From Actinomucor elegans (taxonomy: Eukaryota; Mucoromycota; Mucoromycetes; Mucorales; Mucoraceae), in assembly GCA_026027325.1 (NCBI GenBank), contig JAMSLZ010000005.1, forward strand, positions 1,860,001 to 1,924,000: a stretch of 64,000 nucleotides of DNA, in the 5' to 3' direction. Below, one piece after another: positions 49,683-61,270 of the stretch (position 1 is its first letter; the number at the start of each line of letters is the position of its first letter). Under the pieces are notes generated by a model. It ran no database searches, had not been told where the DNA came from, and saw only the letters and a list, made by a program, of their open reading frames with translations. The position numbers were made by a program, and so were the translations under genes.

Positions 49683-50290
49683 GTATTTTTTTCTGAAAAA
49701 AAGTTATTTAGACGTAACGTGTTATATTCCATGTAGATCTTACTATTGCAGATGCTGCTCTTGGCTAAATTCGGTTTATTACAAAGAATGTAGATCTGTA
49801 ATTAATGAGTACATAGAAACTAAATCATTGCAAACTCGTATATATTCGCTTGTCTCCTGTCCATATAAAAAAGAAGGAACGGTTTGAATACTAGTGAAGT
49901 TTTGAAAGGTACCAAATCCTCCGCCTGACAGTTGATCATAAAATGAAAAGCTTCTTTAGTGCATCAGAAGCTGACTTGAAGGAGATGGTCTGTAAATAGG
50001 CAATCTGTTTACAACAGCTGGAAAATGCATGGACTTTTCTGAAATAAAAAAAAATGTCACTGATTAAGGTACAAGCCTATGACTACCTATCATGGACATG
50101 TAATGCTTCGATCGGACTTGTGCTTATAAATGGTCGCATGCAAGTCTTTATACTTTATCCAAGAGGAATGCAGGACACATATTATCCAAAGCATGATAAG
50201 GCAGCATGGTAATGACTATTACAAAAATTCTCACTTCTCCGGCTAATGAGAGATAAACAGCATCCGCAAAAAAAAAAGGTCAATCCAGCA

Positions 50291-50897
50291 CAACATGAAA
50301 GTAAGACAGAAGGTATAAAGTCGAGAATGGTGTAAAAAACGCCCAAAACGCATACATAACAAAGTAAGTAAAACTTGGAATGCAATAATACAATAAAGGG
50401 TTTGATCTTAGAAATAGCATTTACGGAAACCTCGCTCTTGGGAGTCGCGTTTATAAATCTTAAACCAGCTAGCAGTGCTCTTGAAATATACTCTGCTTCT
50501 TTATTGGTTGTTCCCGCTAATATTTTTTACTTTTTCCTTCAACCATGGTTCTGATCTAGCTGTTATACCAATAAAAGAACTGATGATTCTATCAAATCAT
50601 TAATATGATATATGACCTTGAAGTATGCGAATAAACCTATGCTAATATTGATGAACAAGACGCTGTAACACGTAACTACTACTCATCTAGACATAAGGTT
50701 GGAGTATCATGCAGGATGAGCATGTAGATACTGGTCAGCATTCTCCAGCTCGCCCATTTGCATATACATGAACCGAGCAGCATTGTATCAGATTTTTAGG
50801 ATACGAAAAGCTTAAAATTACTATCTTTACAAAGCATATTCAAAATAATTAAGCAACTGTCTATTGGTCATATATTAGTATGCCATCCTTGTGCTCT

Positions 50898-50900
<3 letters not shown>
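50291..50900. other. Centre of the large inverted duplication
   Basis: About 600 bp of AT-rich sequence not clearly mirrored. The left arm ends at A10 (50267-50276) and the right arm begins at T31 (50901-50931), the same tract in both arms at different length. Confidence 0.6.

Positions 50901-50931
<31 letters not shown>
50901..50931. repeat. Poly(T)31 at the inner edge of the right arm
   Basis: Uninterrupted T run directly before the mirrored sequence GCTGATGCTGTTTATC; its mirror in the left arm is only A10. Confidence 0.95.
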
Positions 50932-50935
<4 letters not shown>

Positions 50936-51516
50936 ATGCTGTTTATCCCTCATTAGCCGGAGAAGTGGGAGTTTTGGTAATAGTCATTACCATGCTGCCT
51001 TATCATGCTTTGGATAATATGTGTCCTGCATTCCTCTTGGATAAAGTATAAAGACTTGCATGCGGTCATTTCTAAGCACAAATCCGATTGAAGCATTACA
51101 TATCCATGGTAGGTAGTCATAGGCTTGTACCTTAATCAGTGACATTTTTTTTTATTTCAGAAAAGTCCATGCATTTTCCAGCTGTTGTAAACAGATTGCC
51201 TATTTACAGACCATCTCCTTCAAGTCAGCTTCTGATGTGCTAAAGAAGCTCTTTAGTTTATGACTAACTGTTAAGTGGTGAATTTGGTACCTTCCAGAGT
51301 TCTATTAGTAGTAAAATCACTCTCTCTTACCTATATGGATAGGAGACAAGCGAGTAGATACGAATTTGCCATGGTTCGGTTTCTATGTATTCAATAGTTG
51401 CAGATCTATATTCTTTGTAATAAAACAAGTTTGGTTAAGAGCTGCAACTGCAATAGCAAGATCTACATGGAGCATAATACACTACATCCAAATATTTTTT
51501 TTCAGAAAAAAATGCA

Positions 51517-51526
51517 TATATAAAAG
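51517..51526 (+). promoter_or_regulatory. TATA box of secreted paralog B
   Basis: TATATAAAAG about 70-78 bp before the start codon, followed by a CT-rich leader identical to that of paralog A. Confidence 0.65.
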
Positions 51527-51594
51527 ACGGTTTGTATCTTTTTCTCTCTCTTACTTTAAACTATCTATACACAACTTTATTAGTATACAAAATC

Positions 51595-51930
51595 ATGAAA
51601 TTTTCAATTGTTACTGGTGCCTCATTGATATTAGCCATTGCTATTAACAGTGTTACTGCGTCTCAAATCTACTTCCACTGTCAGAGAAATGATGCACCTA
51701 TTTGTCCTTTGAAGGGTATTGAGGAGGTATGCCCAGCGACTAATGGTGAATTCGGACCTCAAGATTGCTTTTCGGATGACCAAAAAAGCGTATGTGGAAC
51801 TTGCTCCATTGATGATCATTCAGCTGAAATAGGCCAATTGTTTGATTGGTGTCTGAAAAAGAATGGTCTACCAACAATGTCTCAAGAAAAACCGCAATTT
51901 CCACCCTTTTGCGGGGGTATCAACTTCTAG
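51595..51930 (+). CDS. Small secreted eight-cysteine protein, paralog B
   Basis: Intronless, 111 aa, same length as paralog A with no gaps. The signal peptide (MKFSIVTGASLILAIAINS) differs from A only at a few positions. The mature part keeps all eight Cys (YFHC, PIC, EVC, QDC, SVC, GTC, DWC, PFC) and the patches LKGIEEVCPA, GPQDCFSDDQKS, FDWC and FPPFC, but over half of the other residues differ, mostly by amino-acid-changing substitutions, while promoter, leader and 3' flank stay much more alike. Family not recognised; extracellular location is inferred from the signal peptide and Cys pattern. Confidence 0.85.
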   Translation: MKFSIVTGASLILAIAINSVTASQIYFHCQRNDAPICPLKGIEEVCPATNGEFGPQDCFSDDQKSVCGTCSIDDHSAEIGQLFDWCLKKNGLPTMSQEKPQFPPFCGGINF

Positions 51931-53395
51931 ATGGATAACGTTACATAATAACAAATAAACTTCCATTTTTTTTACCTTGCTAAACTAGTTATTGTAAAAG
52001 TACTGTGTGTACATAACATGTAATCCAGAGTGAACAATGAATGTTAGTAAATAAAATACACACTTTTTTCTAACTGGATTTTACTTCCAGTACTAATAGA
52101 TCGGTACATACACACACATATATATATATATATGCATCTAATGTGTATCACAGATTCAAATAAGAGTACACGTTTCACTCACATTTATAGGGCAAATATA
52201 CATATATATAGGTATCCTTGGCTGTGAATCAGCCACCAATAGTGTTTAATGGATAAGGAGTTTACTTGTTGCAACCAAAAAAAGGGTAGAATAAAAGAGA
52301 GCCTAGGTTATTGTGAAGTTATTTTGAATACATAAATTGAACTTATTGTTTAGTAGATAGAATATATTAAAGTACTTAAGCTAAAGCACAAAGAGTATAT
52401 TCAAACTTGCAGGGCTGCCTTGCAGAATTATCTCTTAGACGTACTTTATCGAATAGAAAAGTTACAAAAAAAATTATTCTATCTCATTTTATAGAAATAG
52501 AAGCTCATTCTGAGCATTAGTTAGTCATGAAATACAATACTTGACTTCAGATTGCTCTAACGATCTATAAAAGCAGTTTGTTTAGATGCTTAATCTCAAA
52601 TCTCAATCTTTAAAGATATCTATCTACTAATACATAGATTCATTCTCATTCTGAACGTGTGCTAATCATGATATATTAGATTTGAATCGATCGAGAGATG
52701 TAGAGATGTTAAAATGGTCCGATTTCTGAAAATGTCGCGATAGTATTCCCTTTAATTCAATTTTTTCATATTAGGTGCTCTCAAAATACTCAATGAATGA
52801 ATTGTTGAGCCTTGGTATAGTAATCAATAATAATGAACTCCACTTTTATGCTAATAAGTTAAATAGTTGGTGGCTCACAATCATAGTATTACATGAGCTA
52901 GGGTATTGTTACTTAAGCCAGATGAATGCATTTGCTCCCTTGAAAAGAGCAAAATGAGAAGCTTATGGCTCAAAACAATTAGACTTTTTCGTGGCTTTGA
53001 GTTATAGTATAAATCAACTATAAACTAATATACTAGACAGGTATAATCCATTCTTTGATCGTCTTGAGAGTATCTATTACTAATAGTTAGCTCTCCTAAT
53101 TACTGTTTACATAATAATGTCAAAACATATGCTAATAAAAATGAAGCCACAACAAAAGGACCATCCTTCAAAGATCTCATGAAAAATCTTTTTATTTTCA
53201 TCTACTTTAGACCACTCAGTCAATGTCATAACTGATTAGCGCTTTATGCTCAGAATGAATCGCTACGTCCATCCAAACTATTCGATAACTTTAATTAAAG
53301 TGTTATGAATGTATTATATTTTTGCCCTTGACAATCAATTATACACATTTTATGAAAATCAAATGTATAGGTTTATAGGTCTCTTAGCTAACCTC

Positions 53396-53665
53396 TATTA
53401 AAACCTACATCTATGTATGTACATAGTAACTCACGTTCAGGATGAACGGTTACTATTGGAATTATCATTTAATTTTGATACGATATTTCAGGTCTATATT
53501 GACGAACAGTTCCGATAGTTAACAAAGTGTAACGCTACCAATTATATACAACTGAGACATTAAAGCAAATAATCCGAGTTGGGTTAGATATTATCTTTAT
53601 TTATTGTATATAGTATAGGAGGTTATAGTATATAATGTAGTTTTATGTTATCAATGCAAAAAGTG
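53396..53665. other. Spacer between inverted duplication and kelch gene
   Basis: AT-rich; a dispersed-repeat fragment near 53420-53450 in minus orientation. No gene. Confidence 0.5.
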
Positions 53666-55752
53666 TTACTGAGGTCCATGATCAGGCTTCACAATAGCAG
53701 GAGGTTGAGCACTGACATTGACTGTTCTTTGTTCGTTATCTGGAATAGCAGAAGGCTTCACCAACATCAGTCTTTCTTGTATTCCTCCACCGGGACTGCT
53801 CACTACGGTGGAACTTTCTTTGGTATAATCATCTTCGTCATATTCATTGGGATTCGATGTCACAGTTCTTGCTGGAGGAGAGATAGGTGCGGTTAAGGTA
53901 CTCATAGATACAAACTTTTCATTTTCATGAAAGTGTGTGGAATTACCAGCGGGCTGCTCAGTGTAAAAATTCTCTACTTGATCCCAATCGACAGACATTT
54001 CTTCTAATTTCTTGGTGTTTTGTTTTTTCTTGCGAATATAGAAGAAAATGGCAGCAGCAATAATACCCACACCCTATAATACAGAAAAAAAAATCAGAAT
54101 AATTTATTGGTGATACATTATGACTTACAATAGCAGAGCAGGCAACGGCGATACCGGCAACTTGTCCTTGGCTCAAGGCTGACCCGTTAATAGTTGGCTC
54201 ATCATTGGTTGGGATGATTTTAGGTTCTCTCTCAATATAAGGATATGTGTCCGGGAAATATAAGTTGTTGACGTCTTTGACATCCAGGACTAATATGTCA
54301 CTTAATGGAGTGCCGTAGACAGCAAGGCCAAACATGATGAATAAACTATTGTTCACCAATACAGCTAGAAAAAAAATATTAACAAATATATATATATATA
54401 TTATTAGTTGAAAACTTATGTACTGTACCTGAATGTGCAAAGCGAGGTGGAGAGTTTACATCTCTAATGTCGATCGTTTGACTCTTCCAGGTATTATTTG
54501 CTAAGCTTAAAGTATAGCAAAAATCAGCATAGGCTACAAATGTTGTGGTTATATATACACAGTATTAAATGAGCGGATATAAGAAATATACCTGAAGTAG
54601 TTCCAGTGTCTGTTCCACCATATAAAAGGATATCCTCCGAATTGGGCACTGCAGTTTTCAGACACAGTGGTTAATTGTCAAAACTGATTGCTTTACGCTA
54701 TACTTACTCATTGTTGCAGTAGGATACATGCGGGCAGGAGGAGCTTTGCCGTTCAAACGAATGGTATTCCAAATACCAGATTTTGTATCAAAAGTATTGG
54801 CAGTGTTGAAAAGCATTTTGTTCTCTTTTGTATAATCATTACTGTCGGAACGGAACCCACCCAAGTAGTAAATAAGGCTGCTTCTAGGGTTAAAGACAGC
54901 TGTGTGGGCGTTGTAATTGACATTAGTAGGCGTATTCGTCTGGGGCGATCGAGTCAGCCATTGTTTAGTGTCAAAATTAAATACAGTTAAGGAAGTGAAT
55001 CCTATATGCATTACTGTTTGATTCAAGCTATCTGTTTGAATGGGTGCTGTATCGTTGAACGTAGGATTTCTATATTGTAACGATGAGTATACAGATAAGC
55101 CCCATCTATATTATTTTTACTTACTCTGTATTACCACCGTAAAAAACAATATTGTTTTCATTGGGTACCAGACTTGCTACGGCTGCGTTATATCTGTTTC
55201 ATAGAAAAAAAGAAATTCAGATAAAAATCTTTTTATACATCAAACATAATATAGTTACATTTGGGAGACTCTGCCCTGATTATCAGTATAGTTGCTCAAG
55301 GTTTCCCAAGCGTTGGAATCCGCGTGATATACGATAGTCTGATTACGAAGTGTGGTCTGATTGAGTGTATAACCGCCAGAGATTAGCAAACTGTTTTGAT
55401 TGAATACTACGGCGTTGGAGCGTCTTCTAGGTTCTAGAGCGTAATCAGGATTGGAAGGTATAACTGTATTCCAACCTTTTGCGAGATTGATCATGCTTTT
55501 GTTGACTGGAAAATCTACCAAACTAAGACTGTAAAGATTTGTGTCGATCCCTGTCGTCAAAAGGCCACCATAACAATAAATAGCAGTGCCCATAAGCCCA
55601 CATCCTACAGAAGAAAAAAACATTTATTACAAACATCAAAGATAGATAATAAACTATATACTTGATTCTGATCGTCTATCCAACTGAATAGCCTCAATCA
55701 GGCCAAACCAAGTCAGGGTAAACGCTATTTTCAAAATGATCGATATGCTCAT
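53666..55752 (-). CDS. Kelch-repeat single-pass membrane protein
   Basis: Eight exons: 55662-55752, 55259-55604, 55125-55193, 54708-55069, 54592-54648, 54429-54533, 54129-54364 and 53666-54073; 557 aa. Signal peptide at the N-terminus (MSISIILKIAFTLTWFGL), then a kelch beta-propeller with blades such as AIYCYGGLLTTG, SLLISGGYT, NIVFYGGNTE, SLIYYLGGFRSD, DILLYGGTDTG and LFIMFGL, many N-glycosylation sites, one transmembrane helix (GIAVACSAIGVGIIAAAIFFY) and a basic stop-transfer RKKK. The about 110-aa cytosolic tail is Ser/Pro-rich. Similar extracellular-kelch proteins are common in Mucoromycota; ligand and role unknown. No oxidase domain. Confidence 0.88.
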
Positions 55753-56134
55753 TTGATAATAAGCTGGAAAGAAGAAGAGAGAAGGATACTCGTAGGACTC
55801 GCAAAAATAAGAAAAAAAAAGAGGGCTTGGTTCTTTGTGTCGCGTTGATTGTACCGCCCTTGCATATCTATCGTATTCAAATTGCGTGTAAATGTTCCTT
55901 ATTTATACCAATAATGATCGAGTTGGCTTTGACATAGTAACACTACCTCCAGCAGTAAAACATTCGCCGAGAATGTTTTCTCTCGGTACGGGCCTTTTTT
56001 TAAGCCACAATAACTTGCTGGATTCATGGATCTCAAAAATGCCGATTTACAAGCCACAGCAAATTTGCGCATTTTTTAATTTTTCGACATCTCGATAATA
56101 GATCTGCTTTTACTGCAAAACCTATTAATAAGAA
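55753..56134. promoter_or_regulatory. Divergent promoter region, kelch gene / Sel1-MYND gene
   Basis: A 382-bp spacer between two outward-pointing start codons, so both promoters must fit here. No clear TATA box for either gene was picked out. Confidence 0.5.
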
Positions 56135-57958
56135 ATGTCTGAATCTAACCCCATTGAAGAGCACATGCACGACGCTGTTATTGGTGGAGAGCCTATGCAA
56201 ATTCCAGCTTTCTTGGGCATGACCGAACAGCAGTCTCGTTTATTAGTTGCTTTGTACAACGAAACTGATCCCGAGTTTGCAAAGCAAATGCCAACTGCTT
56301 TACCTGTAGCTGCTCAGCAACTCTCCAGTGAATATGAAAAGAGAAACAGCGTTGGAAAAAAGGTATAAAGCCTTCATTTTTTATTTTACTTTCTCGGTTC
56401 AATATGATTAATGCTTCTCGTACTTTTTTTTATATATATATATATGTATATAGCTTGAACGCGCCAATATCAAGTGGGCAGAAGAATATAAGCTTTTCGA
56501 TGATGTTCAACATGAAGCAGTCGAGAAATTATCCACCACTGACATGAATATCGATAAAGCAGCCGAAGGTCTTCAGTTAGGGGAAGATCAAGAAAGTAGC
56601 GTTCATGATCTTGTATTGGGAAGTTTATTATATGGCGGTATTCGTCGTGAACCTTCTGGGCCCGATGATCGTGCTTCTATGAGTCCTGTCGCTAGTCCCA
56701 ATTTTGAAGGAGCTAAACGTTTGTTGGAACGTTCTCTTGAAAAGGGCTATACGATGGCCGCCGTTCAAATCGGTTCGTTTTATATGCAAGAGGAAAAATT
56801 GGCTGGTGGCCAAAACTTGAAGGATGGACAGGATGCAAAGGTTTTAGCCTATGAATGGTACAAGAAAGCAGCTGATTTATCAAACCCTGTAAGTTTTTAT
56901 TTTATTTTGAAGAACATTCTAGTGAGTTGCCATCTTTGTACTAACACATTTGTGCTAGATGGCCTGCCATAAGCTTGCATTCTTTTTAGAGAATGGTATT
57001 GGATGTAAAAAGGATATTGAAAAGGCAGTTGAATACTATGGAAAGGCCTATGAACAAGGTATATAAACACGATAAACTGATGATAGCTAAGCACATATTA
57101 AACTATAAAGTATTCTAGGTTATCCAGATTCTGCTCATAATTTGGGCCTTATCTATCAAGGCTATACAAAGGATACCGCCTCATTTAAAGACATTAAGAA
57201 GGCTATCGAATATTTTGAAAGAGCCAAGCAATGGGGTTTCTCTCCATCATGTAATGCACGTAAGTTAGCACTTATTTAGATTCTCTCAAACACTCCACTT
57301 ATACTTTGGTTTTAGTCGGTAGAATGTATTTGTTAATGTCCAAGAATTCAGAATTAGCCAAGGAAGCTGGTAATCCTGGCAGTGAACCAGAAGATTATAT
57401 TGTAACTGGTATCGAATTGATGGAGGTGAGTCGTAATCCAAAATGATATAATATTGTTCTAATGGTATGCTTTTTTTTTTTTTTTAGGACGCTGCTAATA
57501 ACGGCGACGCAGATGCAATGATGATGCTTGGTTTAATTTTTGGATCTAAAGATTATGGCCTTTATGACATGGATAAAGCACAAAACTATATGGAATTAGC
57601 TCTTGTTCGTGGAGATCTCGAAGCTTATAATTATTTGGTGCGCATTTTACGAGCAAAGATGGCTGCTCGTATTGCATTAGAAAAGGCAAACATGGATAAT
57701 TTTGATAAATTGAGTCAAGCTGATCAAGAGAAACTGATTCGCCAACTCGCAAAGGATGCAACTCCAGACAGTGTAACTCACCGTCAATGCGCAAATATCG
57801 AATGTGATAAGAAAGAAGAAGAACCTGGTAGTTTTAAGCGTTGTGGTAGATGCCAACGTGTATCATACTGTTCTCGTGAATGTCAAAAGGATCATTGGAA
57901 GACTGGTCATAGAGCAGTTTGTAGATCACCCGTTGAAGAGCAATCAGAAACTAAGTAG
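56135..57958 (+). CDS. Sel1-like repeat protein with C-terminal MYND zinc finger
   Basis: Six exons: 56135-56362, 56454-56888, 56959-57058, 57119-57259, 57316-57425 and 57488-57958; 494 aa. Central Sel1/TPR-like helical repeats appear as FEGAKRLLERSLEKGYTMA, YEWYKKAADLSNPMA, IEKAVEYYGKAYEQGYPDSAHNLG and MDKAQNYMELALVRGD. The MYND finger at about 440-483 reads CANIEC...CGRC...YCSREC...H...H...C; its first Cys pair is spaced x4 instead of the usual x2. Sel1 repeats and MYND fingers both mediate protein contacts, so a scaffold or adaptor role is inferred; no SET or other catalytic domain is present. Ends 60 bp from the convergent orphan gene. Confidence 0.9.
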
Positions 57959-58018
57959 CTTTATACCAAAAAGAAACTAGATGCATTGGGGTAGTAATAA
58001 AGAAGTAGATCTTTTTAT

Positions 58019-58543
58019 TCATGGAGATTCAGAAGAATTTGGTTCTATGGTTGTATCTGATTCTATTGGACTTGTAGAGACTTCAAAATGAGGAGAAGGT
58101 AGTTTTGTTATATTATAAGTTTGAGTTTGCACAAGCGTGATTAGATTTTGTCGAACTATGGTAGCCTTTCTCCACTCAGCTATTAATTCCTGTCGAAAAG
58201 AATCAATGCGTTCCTTTCGAACAGGTTGACTTGCTTCTAGTTTTGACAGCACAAGCAATAAAACACGGCACATATGATTAAATTTACGGAATGATTCTTC
58301 CAGGTACTGCTGAACATGTTTAATAAATTCATCTATGGTTATCCTAGGATCATATTGCCGTTCTTGCGATAAAGGCGTCAAATAGAATGTTGGACCAACA
58401 GTTTTACTAAATTCTTCTAGTTCTTTTACCACAGATTTGGCTTTGTACAAGCAACGAGTAAATTCTATAAAACTACGGTCATTATTTGACAAAGTGGAGT
58501 ATACTGGCATGAAAGAAGGCATAACTGCAAAAGCAATGTTCAT
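58019..58543 (-). CDS. Uncharacterised 174-aa helical protein
   Basis: Single exon. Not recognised. The sequence is ordinary in composition, mostly helix-forming with several amphipathic stretches (YKAKSVVKELEEFSKT, FIKHVQQYLEESFRKFNH, FRQELIAEWRKATIVR), no signal peptide and no transmembrane helix; the last about 25 residues are Ser/Pro/Glu-rich. Its stop is 60 bp from that of the convergent Sel1-MYND gene, similar to other real convergent pairs here, and a pyrimidine/A-rich leader precedes the Met. These points favour a real gene; introns extending it upstream were not seen. Confidence 0.6.
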   Translation of the reverse strand: MNIAFAVMPSFMPVYSTLSNNDRSFIEFTRCLYKAKSVVKELEEFSKTVGPTFYLTPLSQERQYDPRITIDEFIKHVQQYLEESFRKFNHMCRVLLLVLSKLEASQPVRKERIDSFRQELIAEWRKATIVRQNLITLVQTQTYNITKLPSPHFEVSTSPIESDTTIEPNSSESP

Positions 58544-59389
58544 TCTTTTATTTATGTAAGAAGCAAAAAAAAAAAAAAAAGAGCCTGGTGTTTCCTATTT
58601 CTTTTAAAGAACAGGAGGAGTGCGGTATTCAAAAGAACATTTAAGAACAATTTCAGGTTTCTTGATTCACAAGAACGCATAAGAACATTCCTTTATTATC
58701 CAAAGTGCGTGCTGGGTCATCTTACCCAGATTATAATTCCTTGATGCCTCATTTTTTTTTAACTTTCCTTCACTACACAACAAGGCCTATTACAAGTCTC
58801 GATCATGATTAAATAAGGAAATATGTACAACACCCAAGCTGGATCATAACAATAAGCAAGGCTATTCCGCAGCTTATGACTTCATTATCTGAAACCCTAC
58901 ATAGACCTGTGGGACATGGCTATATTCATCTGTTTATCAAAGGTTTATCTACGAAATTACCCAAACTGAGTATTTCACGTTGCCATTGCAAATAGGGCAA
59001 ACCAATACGTAGTAAACTATATGTCCTGGATAGAGCATACTTTTCAGAATTGTTTGGTTCTGGACATAGTCTATTAGGATCAAATATAGATACCATTACT
59101 AAAGTCTAAATTATCCTAAATTATAGAGGAGCTTCATTTTAGCACTCTAAAAAGAAAGGTGCATTATACTATAATTGATTTGTTCGAAGAAATTTCCTGG
59201 TAATCATCAATGAAAATACAATTTAGCGCTTTTTTCAGTCCTGGTAGTGCTAATTATGCAATATACCTTATCTTTAATTAAGCGAAAAAAAAGGGGGGAA
59301 GCCAATCAAAGACAAGGAAAGTTATGTAAATGAACACTTGTGAACAAGATAACGGACAAATCAAAAGGAATTAGAACAGATTCGAACTC

Positions 59390-59466
59390 TAGTGGATGCA
59401 GTAACTCATTTTGAGCATCATCTATTAATCAGATGTAGCATTTAACCAAGATTGATTGAGATCTTA
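59390..59466 (+). repeat. Dispersed repeat family copy
   Basis: TAGTGGATGCAGTAACTCATTTTGAGCATC, TTAATCAGATGTAGCATTTAACC and a GATTGATTGAGATCTT block in family order. Confidence 0.65.
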
Positions 59467-60466
59467 ATATGTCATACAGTCTGCCATGCTAATTCTGTAA
59501 TTATAAAAAAATTGGCTTTAGAAATCGTATATCTCATTTACCTTACTAATAGTGAGGTTGTGTTAATCAGATAAATATTATTTCAGAGAATAAAAGCTGT
59601 ACCATGCCGGAGTATTCTAATACTTGCTATAGCTTAATCGATACATACAAAAAGTTAGTTTATTAAAAAGCTCCTTTTTGTAGTATGTATCTTTCTTTTA
59701 TGACTTGGATACTATTGAGGTTGTATTTCCAATCTCGCACATGAATAAAAAAATCAAGATATCAAATTTTATCAGATTGATGCAGTGACGAGCAAGTCTT
59801 ACTACTCCCATAGCGACAATTGGTAAATGTCACAGAAGTATCATGAGTGTAGTAATCATCCTTGACTATATGATGATAGTCTCAATTCGGTAGTACGTTG
59901 CTTTTTTGATACTGTTAGAGTCTAGATAAAACTAGAATGATTTTTTCAGTTTCTGTAGTTCCATTTGATCCAAGTTACAATAAGCAATTAACAAACCATC
60001 TGCTTCAGATTCATCCATAGCATTCAACAATCAAAAGAAAATTCGATTGCAGGCACAAAAGCGCAAAAAGTAGTTGTCTGATTGGCTTGCGCTGGCCAAT
60101 AGCACTATGGTATTGCGACCGTTCTACCAAGTTTAAGAATTCAATTAATGGAAAGTATATACTCCAATCATACAAAGATGTCATAATAAAGTAGAAGAAA
60201 TCCATAGACAAAAAAAAACTGAAACTTTTACAATAAGTCAAGGTAAACAAATGTAAGCTATGAACTTATGCTTGTGATTTTAACATTTATTCTGTATGTA
60301 GATAATGCAGCTGATATGAATGATATTCATGTTGAAATAGGGCAAATAAATAGCTCAGATTGTTATTGCAGTATATATATAAACGCACATTCACAACAAA
60401 ATGGAACTGCCGATATTATAAAGAAAGCTATCACATCGACAATGTATCATTCCAAAAAAGAGGTGG

Positions 60467-60712
60467 ATGTCCAAAACAAATAATTTGCCTGATGAAGATG
60501 ATTTAAACTGCTACAGTCGATTTTGTAGCCACCAATTTTCATCCAAAAATAGGTACAAATATCTTATAATGAAACACTATCAGATGAAGCTAGACTTTGA
60601 TCATCGAAAACCTGCTTCAAGTGTGTTGCCTGACATTGAAATGATCTCAACAGTTACTGCTAAATATATAACCATACATGTTATAACAAATACCGACACA
60701 GAAAGCATCTAG
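60467..60712 (+). pseudogene. Possible relic of a C2H2-like zinc-finger protein
   Basis: An 81-codon frame with LPDEDDLNCYSRFCSHQFSS, then KHYQMKLDFDHR and SVLPDIEM. The pattern 'LPD...C..C.....H..MKL...LPD' resembles repeated C2H2-like units of large Mucoromycota proteins, but the Cys spacing is not canonical, only one unit remains and no start or splice context is convincing. Called as a fragment with low confidence. Confidence 0.25.
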
Positions 60713-61192
60713 TGATTGTTCATGGAATGAGTCTGTCTCCAATCAGTCGATACCCTACAAAATCTAGTACGTTACCATAGCACCAAAATGGATGATATCC
60801 TATAATACTCTAATGGTTGGTCAACGCTTCAACCAGCTTACATAACATGTCTTCAGATAATCGTCAATTACTACCATCATTTTCTATCGTAATTTAATAA
60901 GTGATATTTGCAAGATTTTTTAACGCGTCAGTCATGTATCAAATGAAATACATATATCATGTTAAAATTAATGCAGGTTGTAACCATAAGACAAATGTCA
61001 AACATCAGTCGGGTCATGAGAAAAACTATACCCCAAAGATGTAATCGGAAATCATCCTACAACTCTAAATTTCTCAATCAAACCCTGTTAAACATCACTT
61101 TCGATTGGTAGTGATTCATGTTCAGAACTGCGGCGATTATCAAAATATTATGCGTTATTGATTGGTATTAAATTACATATGTTTCGTATATA

Positions 61193-61270
61193 GATTTATA
61201 GATTTCTCTGTCGATCTCGGTCAAAAATCGCATTTAATTAGTACTCCATACTTAGAATGAACTATAGCAT
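61193..61270 (-). repeat. Dispersed repeat family copy
   Basis: Reverse complement carries TTCATTCTAAGTATGGAGTACTAAT, GCGATTTTTGACCGAGATCGACAGAGAAATC. Confidence 0.65.

Larger units (their letters stand above)
47640..50290 (+). repeat. Left arm of a large inverted duplication (about 2.6 kb)
   Basis: Colinear with the reverse complement of about 50900-53395. Identity by eye is about 90% or more near the centre (49620-50270) and falls to about 70% at the outer end (47640-48500). Contains the minus-strand secreted-protein gene. Outer boundary is approximate because dispersed repeats blur it. Confidence 0.85.
50932..53395 (-). repeat. Right arm of the large inverted duplication (about 2.5 kb)
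   Basis: Mirror of 47640-50290. Near-identical at 50940-51600, including the about 85 bp before the start codon and the signal peptide; more diverged outward. Contains the plus-strand paralog gene. Confidence 0.85.

Noticed and set aside
49604..49732. Longer start for secreted paralog A (154 aa)
   Set aside because: The extension translates the TATA box and CT-rich leader and would bury the signal peptide; the Met at 49603 is shared with paralog B. The same applies to the extension upstream of 51595.
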